Positions 45,190 through 53,966 of a stretch of DNA of 64,000 nucleotides are shown piece by piece. Where the stretch lies: contig JAVFAS010000004.1 of NCBI GenBank assembly GCA_034002405.1, forward strand, positions 62,001 to 126,000, read 5' to 3'. Positions within the stretch are counted from its first letter, which is position 1; each line of letters begins with the position of its first letter. Under the pieces are notes generated by a model. The model saw only the letters and a program-made list of their open reading frames with translations, did not search any database and had not been told where the DNA came from. A program made the translations under genes and the position numbers. Origin of the DNA: SZUA-365 sp034002405. GTDB taxonomy: Bacteria > Bacteroidota > Ignavibacteria > SZUA-365.

Positions 45190-46374
45190 GTGAAGGATAT
45201 CCGACACAAAAACATCGACACACAGACAGTCCATGCCGGCATCGAGGAAGATCCGAATGGAGCGGTCGTCACCCCCATTTATCAAACATCCACGTTCCGA
45301 TTCCGCAACGTCCAGCACGGGGCGGATCTCTTCGCAGGTACCGAAGAAGGGTACATTTATACACGCATGCGGAACCCGACCGTCGAGGCCATGGAAAATG
45401 CCGTCGCGATTCTCGAGGGAGGCGCGCGCGCGCTCGGCTGCGGCAGCGGCATGGCCGCGATTCATACGGCATTCGCCGCGCTGCTACAGACCGGCGATCA
45501 TGTCGTCTGCAGTGAATCCGTTTACGGCCCCACCTCGACCTTGCTCAAGACGGTCATATCCCGCTTCGGGATCACATCGACGTTCGTTGACACATCCAAT
45601 CTCGCGGCGGTGCGCGAAGCCATGACCCCGGCGACAAAGGTGATCTACATCGAGACCCCGGGCAATCCCACGCTGGTGATGAGCGACATCGCGGCGATCG
45701 CCGAGATCGCCAAAACGCACCACGCGACGCTCGTGGTCGACAACACCTTCATGGGACCGATCCTGCAGCGTCCCTTCGATCTCGGCGCGGATGTCATCGT
45801 GCACAGTCTTACGAAGTCACTCAACGGCCACGCCGACGTGGTCGGGGGCATCGTGGTGCTTCGCGATGAGACGATGTATCCACATTTCCGCAAGACCCTG
45901 AATCAGATCGGCGGAGTGATCGATCCGTTCAATTCGTTCCTGGTGCATCGCGGCATCAAGACCCTCGCCCTGCGCGTCCGGCATGCCAGTGAGAGCGCGA
46001 TGCGCGTCGCCGAGTATCTTGAAGCACATCCGAAGGTGGAATGGGTGCGGTATCCCGGACTGAAGAGCCATCCGCAATACGAACTCGGCACGCGGCAAAT
46101 GTCGGGACACGGTTCGATGATTTCCTTCGAGCTTCGCGGTGGAATCGACGCGGGCGTGGCGGTGATGAACAACGTCCACCTCTGTCAGCTCGCCGTGAGT
46201 CTCGGAGGGGTGGAATCCTTGATCCAGCATCCCGCCTCGATGACACACGCCAGCATGGGAAAGGAACAACGTACGCAAGCGGCCATCACCGATGGACTGG
46301 TGCGCCTGTCCGTCGGTATCGAGAGCGTCGAGGAGATCATCGCCGATCTCGATCATGCCCTGGCACAGTGCTGA
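45190..46374 (+). CDS. PLP-dependent trans-sulfuration enzyme (cystathionine gamma-lyase / methionine gamma-lyase type)
   Basis: The protein has 394 residues from a GTG with GGAGGA five bases before it. It has YTRMRNPT and CGSGMAAIHTAF near the N-terminus, and the PLP Lys in HSLTKSLNGHADV. Members of this family act on cystathionine, homocysteine or methionine. The methionine gamma-lyase Cys that follows SVYG in Pseudomonas enzymes is Pro here (SVYGPTSTL), which favours cystathionine gamma-lyase or synthase over true methionine lyase, though substrate calls in this family are unreliable. It ends 20 bases before a strong terminator. Confidence 0.85.
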   Translation: MKDIRHKNIDTQTVHAGIEEDPNGAVVTPIYQTSTFRFRNVQHGADLFAGTEEGYIYTRMRNPTVEAMENAVAILEGGARALGCGSGMAAIHTAFAALLQTGDHVVCSESVYGPTSTLLKTVISRFGITSTFVDTSNLAAVREAMTPATKVIYIETPGNPTLVMSDIAAIAEIAKTHHATLVVDNTFMGPILQRPFDLGADVIVHSLTKSLNGHADVVGGIVVLRDETMYPHFRKTLNQIGGVIDPFNSFLVHRGIKTLALRVRHASESAMRVAEYLEAHPKVEWVRYPGLKSHPQYELGTRQMSGHGSMISFELRGGIDAGVAVMNNVHLCQLAVSLGGVESLIQHPASMTHASMGKEQRTQAAITDGLVRLSVGIESVEEIIADLDHALAQC

Positions 46375-46394
46375 TCTACGACGATACAGTCATA

Positions 46395-46430
46395 ATAAAG
46401 AGGTCTTCGGACCTCTTTATCGTATTTTTT
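46395..46430 (+). terminator. Rho-independent terminator with UUCG tetraloop
   Basis: An 11-bp perfect stem (ATAAAGAGGTC / GACCTCTTTAT) is closed by the stable loop TTCG, then CGTATTTTTT. It lies just after the PLP enzyme gene on the + strand. Confidence 0.93.
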
Positions 46431-46596
46431 GGTGCCACCGTGGCGCCTCCCCGACCGCAGCCACGCCATTTTCATCGCCCTTCACCGGGACGCGGTGTTC
46501 CCATCGCGCGAGCGCAACGAGGCAGGAAAAATGAACAGCCACCGCGCACCACACCGTGCTCGGGAATAATCTTGTCCGATACGGGAAAAATCTGGC

Positions 46597-46627
46597 TTGA
46601 CTCTCAACCATCCTCGTGCTATCTTTG
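46597..46627 (+). promoter_or_regulatory. rpsU promoter TTGACT-N17-TATCTTTG
   Basis: TTGACT (46597-46602) and TATCTTTG (46620-46627) are spaced by 17 bases, matching both a sigma-70 -35/-10 layout and the Bacteroidota TAnnTTTG consensus. A 5' UTR of about 45 bases leads to the AGGAGG site of rpsU. Confidence 0.65.
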
Positions 46628-46679
46628 AAATCTGAATGATAATTGACTTACTTTCAACCACTTAGCCAGGAGGCATTAC

Positions 46680-46871
46680 TTGATCGGCATTATTGTCCAG
46701 GAAAATGAACCCATCGATCGCGCGATCAAACGATTCAAGAAGAAGTACGAGCGCTCGGGTATTCTCAAGGAATTCAAGAAACGGACGTATTATACGAAGC
46801 CTTCGATCAAGAAGCGCATGAAGAAGCAGAAGGCCGTCCGTCGTGCCAAGCGCACGTCCGACGATTCCTGA
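46680..46871 (+). CDS. rpsU: 30S ribosomal protein S21
   Basis: This 63-residue basic protein matches bS21: IGIIVQENEPIDRAIKRFKKK at the start and a Lys/Arg-rich C-terminus. The start is a TTG, set by AGGAGG at 46668-46673 six bases before it and by the family N-terminus, with no ATG available upstream. S21 binds near the 3' end of 16S rRNA. The TTG start may limit its output or respond to initiation control. The gene is alone, with its own promoter. Confidence 0.95.
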   Translation: MIGIIVQENEPIDRAIKRFKKKYERSGILKEFKKRTYYTKPSIKKRMKKQKAVRRAKRTSDDS

Positions 46872-46976
46872 GGCGGACGTCCCCGCTGGGAGGATCGCGG
46901 CAGTCAACCGCCGACCTGATTCCCGCCCATCCCTGACATAGTTTTCCCATTTTTCTCACCCGGTACTGGATGCGGT

Positions 46977-48302
46977 TTGGATTATCATTTCTATTACCAC
47001 ACCATGGCCGACGGCACCGTCAAGCAGGTCAATCCCTTCACCGGTGTTGAAGTCTGGTCGGTTCCGGGCAGAGAGAACAAGCCACTGAGCGATCCGATTC
47101 CGTCCTATGATGCCCCGCGCATCGAAATGCAGGACCCGGAAGCGTATTGCGCATTTTGCCGTACCCGCTGCTTTGAAACAGCGCCCGAGAAATCGCGTGT
47201 CGTGCGCGAGGGCGGGCGCTTTCATACCCTCCACCATGTCGCGGCCGCCGATTACCAGCGAACCGTCCCGTTGTTCCGGCGCGTGTCGAATCTGTTCGAG
47301 ATTCTTTCCCTCGATTACTGGCGACAGAACTACAATTACAAACTCTCCGCGCGCAACCTGCAGTGGAAGGACGAATACCTCGCCAGCGCCGAGGGATTGC
47401 GCCATGTCATGCGCCTGATCGACTACAAGCTCGCCAGAAGCGGAAAATCGGATGAGGAAATCTCCTTGATCAGCGCCGAGGAGAAGTTGCTGATGGTGGA
47501 TGCGTTTTTCGGAGGTGGTCACGAAATGATCATCGTCGAGCCGCATTATCGCAAGGAACAGGGGCAGCCCGTGGCGCTGTTTTCGACCTCCGATCTCACC
47601 GATGAAGAGCACCAGCAATACTATGCCGCGATTGTCGACGCGATGAACGATATCGCCGCCAACAACCGGTATGTCCGCTCGATCAGTGTGTTCAAGAACT
47701 GGCTGCGTCCCGCTGGCGCGACCTTCGACCACCTGCACACCCAGATCGTCGCGATCGATGAATGGGGAGAATCGATGGAGCGAAAGATCAAGATGACGGT
47801 GCAGGACAAGAACGTCTACAACACGCTCGGGCCGAACATGGCCGGGCATTACAACCTCGTATTCGCCGAAAACGACTACGCCCTGGCGTTCATCGGGATC
47901 GGTCACCGCTACCCCACCGTGGAGATTTTTTCGAAAAGCATCAATGCGCGACCAGGAGATCACAGCGAGGACGAACTGCGCGGCATGAGCGATCTGGTGC
48001 GCGCCATCCATGCCGCGATCGGTGGCGGAATCTCCGTCAACGAGGAATGGCATCACATGCCTATCGACAGCATTTTCAAGATCCCCTGGCATGTCATGAT
48101 CAAGCTCCGTATCAACACGCCGGCCGGATTCGAGGGAGGAACCAATATCTTCATCAATCCGATCACCCCGGTGGGCTTGCGAGATCGGCTGGTCCCCCGC
48201 ATGTACACCCTGCGCAGCGCGGGCCGCATCGCCGCATCCATCCGCATTGCCGAGGAATGCCGGCTCGCACCGAATCCGCTCCAATACTACAGGACATCCT
48301 GA
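46977..48302 (+). CDS. DUF4921-type protein related to galactose-1-phosphate uridylyltransferase
   Basis: The protein has 441 residues. The N-terminal CAFCRTRCFETAPE recalls the zinc Cys pair of GalT. FDHLHTQIVAID is a HIT-type histidine motif and EEWHHMPIDSIFKIPWHVMIK lies in the second half, so the double-HIT fold of GalT is likely. Canonical GalT has HPHxQ with a nucleophilic His; here the motif is HLHTQ, keeping the second His. I recall this group as DUF4921, whose reaction is not established. The start may be TTG 46977 or ATG 47004; no strong ribosome site is visible. It is followed after 3 bases by tsaD. Confidence 0.78.
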   Translation: MDYHFYYHTMADGTVKQVNPFTGVEVWSVPGRENKPLSDPIPSYDAPRIEMQDPEAYCAFCRTRCFETAPEKSRVVREGGRFHTLHHVAAADYQRTVPLFRRVSNLFEILSLDYWRQNYNYKLSARNLQWKDEYLASAEGLRHVMRLIDYKLARSGKSDEEISLISAEEKLLMVDAFFGGGHEMIIVEPHYRKEQGQPVALFSTSDLTDEEHQQYYAAIVDAMNDIAANNRYVRSISVFKNWLRPAGATFDHLHTQIVAIDEWGESMERKIKMTVQDKNVYNTLGPNMAGHYNLVFAENDYALAFIGIGHRYPTVEIFSKSINARPGDHSEDELRGMSDLVRAIHAAIGGGISVNEEWHHMPIDSIFKIPWHVMIKLRINTPAGFEGGTNIFINPITPVGLRDRLVPRMYTLRSAGRIAASIRIAEECRLAPNPLQYYRTS

Positions 48303-48305
48303 CCC

Positions 48306-49334
48306 GTGACGATTCTGGGAATCGAATCCTCCTGCGACGAGACTTCCGCCGCGGTTGTGGTGAACGACCAGCTGCGGTCGAATATCATTTCGTCTCAGTA
48401 CTTCCATTCGGAATACGGGGGTGTCGTCCCGGAACTCGCCTCCCGCGCACACCTGCGCGCAGTGCTTCCGATCGTCAATGCCGCCCTGCATGATGCGGGA
48501 ATCGATGTGCATGCGCTCGATGCCATTGCCGCCACCCAGGGACCGGGACTGATCGGCTCGCTTCTGGTGGGTCTCAATTTCGGGAAAGCACTGGCCTGCA
48601 GCCGAGGGATTCCCTTCCTCCCGATCCATCACATCGAAGCGCATCTGTTCTCCACCTTTCTCCACACACCGCATCCGGAATTTCCGTTTCTCGGGCTCGC
48701 GGTCTCCGGCGGACATACGCTGCTGCTCCGTGTCGATGGCATCGATGCCTACATCCTCCTCGGTGGCACGATCGATGACGCGGCAGGTGAGGCCTTCGAC
48801 AAGGTGGCCAAGATGCTGGGGCTCGGTTTTCCCGGTGGACCCGAGATCGACCGTCTCGCCGCAAAGGGAAATCCGACCGCGTACGCGTTTCCTCGTCCCC
48901 TGCTGGACAGCGGCGATTATCGTTTCAGCTTTTCCGGTCTGAAAACTTCCGTCCTCTATCTGCTTCGCGATCACGTACGCAACGGTGCACTGGTGCTGAC
49001 CGAGAACGAGCGCGCCGATGTCTGCGCGAGTTTCCAGCGGGCGGCCATCGATGTGTTGGCCGGAAAAACCCTCGCGGCCGCACGCGCGTCGGGGATCCGT
49101 GACATTGCCGTCGTGGGCGGCGTCTCGGCAAACAGCGCGTTGCAGCAACGCCTTCGTGTCGACGCGGAAGCCCAGGGCATGCGTGTGTTCATCCCCGACC
49201 TGATCTACTCCACCGACAATGCCGCCATGATCGCGCGGCTTGCGGCGTTGAAACTTCATCACGGGCACACGGGCACTCTCGATGCTCCCGCGTTCGCGCG
49301 TATCGGAGAAACCTTGTTTCGGAACGGGTCGTGA
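48306..49334 (+). CDS. tsaD: tRNA N6-adenosine threonylcarbamoyltransferase
   Basis: TsaD transfers the threonylcarbamoyl group to A37 of ANN-decoding tRNAs. The 342 residues start at GTG with MTILGIESSCDETSAA, contain SRAHLRAVLP and HHIEAHLFS (metal-binding His pair), LAVSGGHT and GGVSANSALQQRL. It lies between the GalT-like gene and mltG with gaps of 3 bases each, so the set is one operon. Confidence 0.96.
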   Translation: MTILGIESSCDETSAAVVVNDQLRSNIISSQYFHSEYGGVVPELASRAHLRAVLPIVNAALHDAGIDVHALDAIAATQGPGLIGSLLVGLNFGKALACSRGIPFLPIHHIEAHLFSTFLHTPHPEFPFLGLAVSGGHTLLLRVDGIDAYILLGGTIDDAAGEAFDKVAKMLGLGFPGGPEIDRLAAKGNPTAYAFPRPLLDSGDYRFSFSGLKTSVLYLLRDHVRNGALVLTENERADVCASFQRAAIDVLAGKTLAAARASGIRDIAVVGGVSANSALQQRLRVDAEAQGMRVFIPDLIYSTDNAAMIARLAALKLHHGHTGTLDAPAFARIGETLFRNGS

Positions 49335-49337
49335 TCC

Positions 49338-50351
49338 ATGGGCTTCACGCGAACATTACGACGGACAAACGGCGTGCTCATTGTCGCGGGATCCGTCATT
49401 CTCGCGATGGTGTGGATCGGGTTCGCGATCTACTCGCCGCATGCTCGCGCATCCCGTGAACCCGTGGAAATCCCGCGCGGAACGTCGCTGCGCGGGATCG
49501 CGGATATCCTCGCGGAACGCGACGTCATCGCGAATCGGTATCTCTTCCTTCTCGCAGCAAAGCTCACCGACCACGCGACGCGTCTGCAGAGCGGATTGTA
49601 CCGTTTTCCGGATCCCGTATCGACGGTTGCTGTTCTGGAAATCCTCGCGGCGGGAAGTCATCAAGCGGTGTTCGATGTGACAATTCGCGAGGGATTGACG
49701 ATGCGTCAGATCGCACGCGTGTTGGAAGAAGAGGCCGGATTCAACGCGGACAGTGTCACGGCGGTGCTTGACGATCCTGCATTTCTTTCCGCTGCAGGAG
49801 TTGGCAACAGATCGCTCGAAGGCTATCTTTTTCCGGAGACCTATCGCATCCGCTACGACGAATCGCTCCGCGCCTTCCTCCTGCGGATGATCCGGGCGAA
49901 CGATGCGGTATTCGACCAGCACGCAACGGAACGCATGCGGAAATTGCGGATGAACAGACATGAGATCCTGACGATGGCCTCGCTGGTGGAAGGTGAAACA
50001 CGGCTCGATGCCGAACGCGCACGCGTCGCCGGTGTCTATTACAACCGGTTGCGACGCGGGATGCTGCTGCAAGCGGATCCGACCGTGCAATACATCATCC
50101 CGGACGGACCGCGCCGTCTCTACTATCGGGATCTCTCGATCAACAATCCGTACAACACGTACATGTATGCGGGCCTGCCGCCCGGACCCGTCAACAATCC
50201 GGGGCGTGCGGCCATTCGCGCCGCGCTTGCACCGGAACGACACGACTATCTGTATTTCGTGGCCGACGGCACGGGAGGCCACACGTTCTCCCGCACACTC
50301 GACGAGCACAACCGCGCGGTCGCGGCGTATCGAAAACTTCAGCGTGACTGA
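49338..50351 (+). CDS. mltG: Endolytic murein transglycosylase MltG
   Basis: MltG cuts nascent glycan strands in the inner membrane to end their growth. The 337 residues have one N-terminal membrane helix (about 12-32), a LysM-like region (VEIPRGTSLRGIADIL), and the YceG catalytic core with Glu218 in SLVEGETR, ADPTVQY and NTYMYAGLPPGPVNNPG. It complements the PBP2/RodA genes in the left half of the window. Confidence 0.95.
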   Translation: MGFTRTLRRTNGVLIVAGSVILAMVWIGFAIYSPHARASREPVEIPRGTSLRGIADILAERDVIANRYLFLLAAKLTDHATRLQSGLYRFPDPVSTVAVLEILAAGSHQAVFDVTIREGLTMRQIARVLEEEAGFNADSVTAVLDDPAFLSAAGVGNRSLEGYLFPETYRIRYDESLRAFLLRMIRANDAVFDQHATERMRKLRMNRHEILTMASLVEGETRLDAERARVAGVYYNRLRRGMLLQADPTVQYIIPDGPRRLYYRDLSINNPYNTYMYAGLPPGPVNNPGRAAIRAALAPERHDYLYFVADGTGGHTFSRTLDEHNRAVAAYRKLQRD

Positions 50352-50352
50352 C

Positions 50353-52125
50353 ATGCGCCATCTGAAACGACACATGCGCGACATCGTGACCACACTCGGG
50401 ATACCGGCCATGGTGCTGATCGCACTCGCCGGCTGCGCCACCCAACGTCCTCCGGAAGGCGGTCCACCCGACAGCGAGCCCCCGATGATCGTTGCGATGG
50501 AACCAGCAAACGAAACGGTGCGATTCGAGGGACGTGAAATTTCGTTCGAGTTCAGTGAATACATCCAGCGCCCTTCCTTTCAGGAAGCGGTGCATATCTC
50601 TCCGCTGCCGGAAATCCCGCCCAGCTATGAATGGTCCGGTCGCACGGTACGCATCGTCTTTCCCGAAATGCTCACGGAGAACAGGACATACGTGATCACG
50701 GTCGGGACGAAAGTCCGCGACCTGCGCGCCGGAAATGCGATGCGCGAGTCCGTCATTCTGGCCTTCTCGACGGGAGACAGCCTCGATCGTGGGCGCTTTG
50801 ACGGAACCGTCCTGACGGATCCCCCCTCGGGCGTGAGCCTTTTCGGCTACCTGCTCCACGACGGCCGGGCAGACACGCTGGATCCCGCACGCCATCGCCC
50901 CGAGTATGCCGTCCAGACCGCCGAGGATGGTGGGTTTCATTTCTCCAATGTGCGTCCCGGATTGTACCGGGTGTTCGCCGTGCGGGACAAAAACAACGAT
51001 TTTCTCTACAATGCGGAATCCGAAGAAATCGGAATTCCGGAGTATGATGTCCTTGTTGGTGATTCATCGGCACTCTCACCGCCACTTCGGTTTCAATTGT
51101 TCACGGAAGACACGACGCGTCCGTCCGTCCAACGCGTGGAAGCGCTGCATGACCATCTCGTCCGCGTGAAATTCAACGAGACCATCTACCCGCAGCCCAT
51201 CCCGCTCACGCGCGTGGTCATCCGGGATTCGTCGACGGGACAAGTCCTGCCGATTCGATCCGCGGTGGCGCCAGAGAGCGAGCGGTATGCGTGGGACTTC
51301 CGTCTGGCATCGCCAATGACGGAACGGATGTTTACCCTCTGGGTCGATACCCTCGAGGATGGCGCGGGCAACATGGTCGAGACACGCCTCCTCCCGCTCT
51401 CCTTCGTCGGCAGCACGGTGCCCGACACCGCGCGACCGGCGCTGCTCGACCAGCGGCCGGCGGAGAACAGCCGCGGGGTCGAACCGGACAGCAGTTTCCG
51501 CCTTGTCTTCGACCGTCCCCTCCAGTATTCCGGTGCCTTGAGTCTGCGCGATTCCAGCGGTGGAACAGTCGATCTCGAGATCGCGTCACCCGAAGCGGGC
51601 GTGCTCGACGTCCGGCATCCGCCCCTGCACCCCGAAGCCGCCTACACGCTGTGCATGGATGGATCGCTCCTGCGCGACTCCCTTTCCGGCCGGAGCGTCG
51701 GTGACACGATTCGCTGCATCCGGTTCACGACGGGCGTTCGCGACCAGGTGGGCAGCATTTCCGGGCAGGTGCGCAGCGATGACACGGCGGGAATCGCCGT
51801 GGTTCGCGTGCGTGCGGTCGGGCGACAACCGAGGATCCGCACGCTGCGTACCGACGCGACACGCAACTTCCGTATCGACGGATTGCCCGAGGGACAATAT
51901 CTGCTCGATGCGTTCATCGATGGCAATCACAACCAGCGTCACGACGCCGGCAAGGCGTTTCCCCTGCAGCGTCCCGAACCCTTTGGTCGGATCCGTGACA
52001 CGATTCGGGTCCGCGCACGCTGGGAAACCGACGGGATCATCATTCCTCTCCGATCGTCGAACGGACAGCCTGACCACAACATCCGGAATTCCATCCCTCC
52101 CGGTACCCCTCCTCGATCCGAATAG
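50353..52125 (+). CDS. Lipoprotein with Ig-like (Big_5) domains
   Basis: The protein has 590 residues with a lipobox LIALAGCATQ. Residues ~40-135 form a Big_5-type domain (PPEGGPPDSEPPMIVAMEP, ISFEFSEYIQRPSFQEAV, TYVITVGTKVRDLRAGN). A middle carboxypeptidase-regulatory-like part follows (GLYRVFAVRDKNNDFLYN), then a second Big_5-like unit (SFRLVFDRPLQYSG) and a C-terminal GSISGQVRSDD..LPEGQYLLDAFIDGNHN beta domain. This layout is common in Bacteroidota and Chlorobiota. It is probably on the outer-membrane surface; no function is known. It starts right after mltG. Confidence 0.85.
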   Translation: MRHLKRHMRDIVTTLGIPAMVLIALAGCATQRPPEGGPPDSEPPMIVAMEPANETVRFEGREISFEFSEYIQRPSFQEAVHISPLPEIPPSYEWSGRTVRIVFPEMLTENRTYVITVGTKVRDLRAGNAMRESVILAFSTGDSLDRGRFDGTVLTDPPSGVSLFGYLLHDGRADTLDPARHRPEYAVQTAEDGGFHFSNVRPGLYRVFAVRDKNNDFLYNAESEEIGIPEYDVLVGDSSALSPPLRFQLFTEDTTRPSVQRVEALHDHLVRVKFNETIYPQPIPLTRVVIRDSSTGQVLPIRSAVAPESERYAWDFRLASPMTERMFTLWVDTLEDGAGNMVETRLLPLSFVGSTVPDTARPALLDQRPAENSRGVEPDSSFRLVFDRPLQYSGALSLRDSSGGTVDLEIASPEAGVLDVRHPPLHPEAAYTLCMDGSLLRDSLSGRSVGDTIRCIRFTTGVRDQVGSISGQVRSDDTAGIAVVRVRAVGRQPRIRTLRTDATRNFRIDGLPEGQYLLDAFIDGNHNQRHDAGKAFPLQRPEPFGRIRDTIRVRARWETDGIIIPLRSSNGQPDHNIRNSIPPGTPPRSE

Positions 52126-52248
52126 CGGCGCATCTCCGTCTGATGACATTTCATGACATGTCCTGACGCGAGTGGGACAACACGCCGGTGCCACCGGCGT
52201 ACATGCAGTGGTCCAATCGTTCGGCACATTTGATCAAGAGAGGATGTC

Positions 52249-52692
52249 ATGAAATCGACGCGCCTGTATACCATTGTCCCCCTGCTGTTCTTCCTCCTGA
52301 CCAGCGTTCACGCACAGATGAATCACGATGCTCGCGACATTCCGTGCCTGGGCCGTGGCGACAGCACACGTCTGGCCGATGCCGAATGCAATTATGTCAG
52401 CGGTCTGTGCGCGGAGAATCATGGCCTGGTGGAATCAAGTCTCTCGTTTGCCGTGCAACTCCGATTGCGCTACCCCGACCGCTCCTTCACCGCGCTCGAG
52501 CGCGCGGTCGATCGGCTCGTGCTCGACGGTGCCACGCCCGGGATCCGCTATAAAGCCATGCTCGCCAGCACCGTGTTCGCGGCTCCCCGACTCATCGACA
52601 CCCATGTGACCGACGGCATCGGCGACGGTGACGAACTCTTTGCAGCCATATCCGCGCAGCTCGGACGCAAGCTGCTTGTCCACAATGAATAA
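52249..52692 (+). CDS. Small secreted protein of unknown function
   Basis: This 147-residue protein has a signal peptide (cleavage near VHAQM, about residue 22). The mature part has two Cys pairs' worth of spaced cysteines (IPCLG, AECNYVSGLCAE) and is mostly helical (SFAVQLRLRYPDRSFTALERAVDRL). It looks like a HEAT-like helix set. It follows the Big_5 lipoprotein after a 123-base gap holding a small GC hairpin (52182-52200), with GAGAGGATG before the start. A strong terminator follows. Confidence 0.7.
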   Translation: MKSTRLYTIVPLLFFLLTSVHAQMNHDARDIPCLGRGDSTRLADAECNYVSGLCAENHGLVESSLSFAVQLRLRYPDRSFTALERAVDRLVLDGATPGIRYKAMLASTVFAAPRLIDTHVTDGIGDGDELFAAISAQLGRKLLVHNE

Positions 52693-52714
52693 AAACCACG
52701 ATTACCCGTGGTAC

Positions 52715-52748
52715 ACAAACGGCGCCTGGATTTCCAGGCGCCGTTTGT
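52715..52748. terminator. Bidirectional terminator between convergent genes
   Basis: A perfect 15-bp inverted repeat (ACAAACGGCGCCTGG and its complement) closes on a 4-base loop. It serves the secreted-protein gene on + and the SPOR lipoprotein gene on -. A smaller hairpin (52695-52712) precedes it. Confidence 0.85.
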
Positions 52749-52765
52749 CATGATGGAGGTGATCG

Positions 52766-53350
52766 TCATGGTGTTCGCCGCTCGCGGACGATGCGGATGA
52801 TACTATCGCGCACCACCCACGCGTCGGTGAGCCCGACGGCATGCAATCGCTCCCGTAGCGAGTCCGCATCGGCTTTCCGCACGTAATCACCGGCACGGAC
52901 CTTGTAATACGGCGCGTCATACCCCAGATCGAGACGTCCTGGATCGACCTGCAGCGAATCGAGACGCGTTCGCAGATGCGCCAGTGTGCGCTGGGCCGCA
53001 TCGATACTCGTCGTGGAATATAATTGCACACGATAGCCCATCGCCTTTTCGAGACGCTCGACCCAATCGGTAACGGTCTCGTCCGTAGCCGTATCGTCCG
53101 AGGTGGTTTCGCCCGGTGTGGTCCGCGAACGAGTATCCTCTCCAGCTTCCTCTCCTGGTGTCCGACGGTACTTCGACGGATCGAATTCCTGTTCGTGCTC
53201 TTGCAACGGACGCGATTCCGGGGCGTCCACCGCCTGTTCAGGAGAAGAACATCCGTATATCGTCAACAACAGGGTGGAGACGATCAACAGGACGCGCGAG
53301 GGACGGTTGCCGGACGGAACGCATGTGATGATGAATGCGCGCATCGACAC
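52766..53350 (-). CDS. SPOR-domain lipoprotein
   Basis: The protein has 194 residues. A hydrophobic segment ending in lipobox LTIYGCSS is followed by an acidic Thr/Glu-rich linker (about residues 40-95) and a SPOR-like domain (GYRVQLYSTTSIDAAQRTLAHL, PYYKVRAGDYVRKADADSL). SPOR domains bind denuded glycan at the septum. It starts one base from the stop of the other SPOR gene; either GTG 53350 or ATG 53344 could be used. The two neighbouring SPOR genes are likely an old duplication with low identity. Confidence 0.82.
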   Translation of the reverse strand: MSMRAFIITCVPSGNRPSRVLLIVSTLLLTIYGCSSPEQAVDAPESRPLQEHEQEFDPSKYRRTPGEEAGEDTRSRTTPGETTSDDTATDETVTDWVERLEKAMGYRVQLYSTTSIDAAQRTLAHLRTRLDSLQVDPGRLDLGYDAPYYKVRAGDYVRKADADSLRERLHAVGLTDAWVVRDSIIRIVRERRTP

Positions 53351-53950
53351 CTAACGGGCAACTTCCACGGTGAACACATCGGGATAGCCGCGCGATTGCA
53401 CCTCGAGTTTGTACTCGGTTGCCTGTTCACGCGTCGGGAAGGAACCCAAGGTCACCTTGTAATATCCCGTGACCGGATCGTAGCGCTTGTACAGCGGTTG
53501 ATTGAACTTCTTCTTGAGTTCCTCGATCAATTGAAACGCACCGGCCTCGCTTTTGAATGCGCCCACCTGCACGCTCCACATCATCGTGCCGGCTCGCGGC
53601 GGCTCTTGCGATGCGGCGGGCACGGTTGCTGGTGGCGTTTGGACGCTGCGATCCTGGGCAGGCTCCTGCCGTGCGGGTGGGGTCGACGGCGTCGTGGCGG
53701 GAACATCCGCGGGCTTGACGGGAACGGGTTTTTCCGTGACCGGAAGGTCCTCATCCTCCACGGGCTCGAGCGTGACCGGTTCATCGGTTTCGGGAATGAT
53801 TGGTTCTTCCTGATCGATGCGTTGGAAACTCCCGCTCTCATCCTGTTTCTGCTGCTCTCCACCACTGAGTTCGTCACTCGAACTGCAGGCAACGAGAAAA
53901 CCAGTGAGGAACAATACGGGAACGAAATTCACGAGCAAACGGATGGACAT
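53351..53950 (-). CDS. SPOR-domain lipoprotein
   Basis: From ATG 53950, with GGAGGAGCGC before it, the protein has 199 residues. A lipobox FLVACSSS is followed by a long Pro/Glu/Val linker (about residues 30-120) and a C-terminal SPOR domain (MWSVQVGAFKSEAGAFQLIEEL, GYYKVTLGSFPTREQATEYK). The linker length would let the domain reach through the periplasm to peptidoglycan. It lies between deoC (16 bases upstream) and the second SPOR gene. Confidence 0.87.
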   Translation of the reverse strand: MSIRLLVNFVPVLFLTGFLVACSSSDELSGGEQQKQDESGSFQRIDQEEPIIPETDEPVTLEPVEDEDLPVTEKPVPVKPADVPATTPSTPPARQEPAQDRSVQTPPATVPAASQEPPRAGTMMWSVQVGAFKSEAGAFQLIEELKKKFNQPLYKRYDPVTGYYKVTLGSFPTREQATEYKLEVQSRGYPDVFTVEVAR

Positions 53951-53966
53951 GCGCTCCTCCAATCTA

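Larger units (their letters stand above)
46375..46679. other. 305-base gap between the PLP enzyme and rpsU
   Basis: This region holds a terminator near its left end and a promoter near its right end. The ~165 bases between them show no supported gene, RNA structure or repeat that I can recognise. Confidence 0.5.

Noticed and set aside
46956..49268. A 770-codon antisense frame across the GalT-like gene and tsaD
   Set aside because: It spans two well-supported genes and the composition (His/Asp/Arg-rich) is that of shadow frames elsewhere in the window.
52182..52200. GC-rich palindrome as terminator after the Big_5 lipoprotein
   Set aside because: The stem is short with almost no loop and no T-run; it is too weak to list as a terminator.
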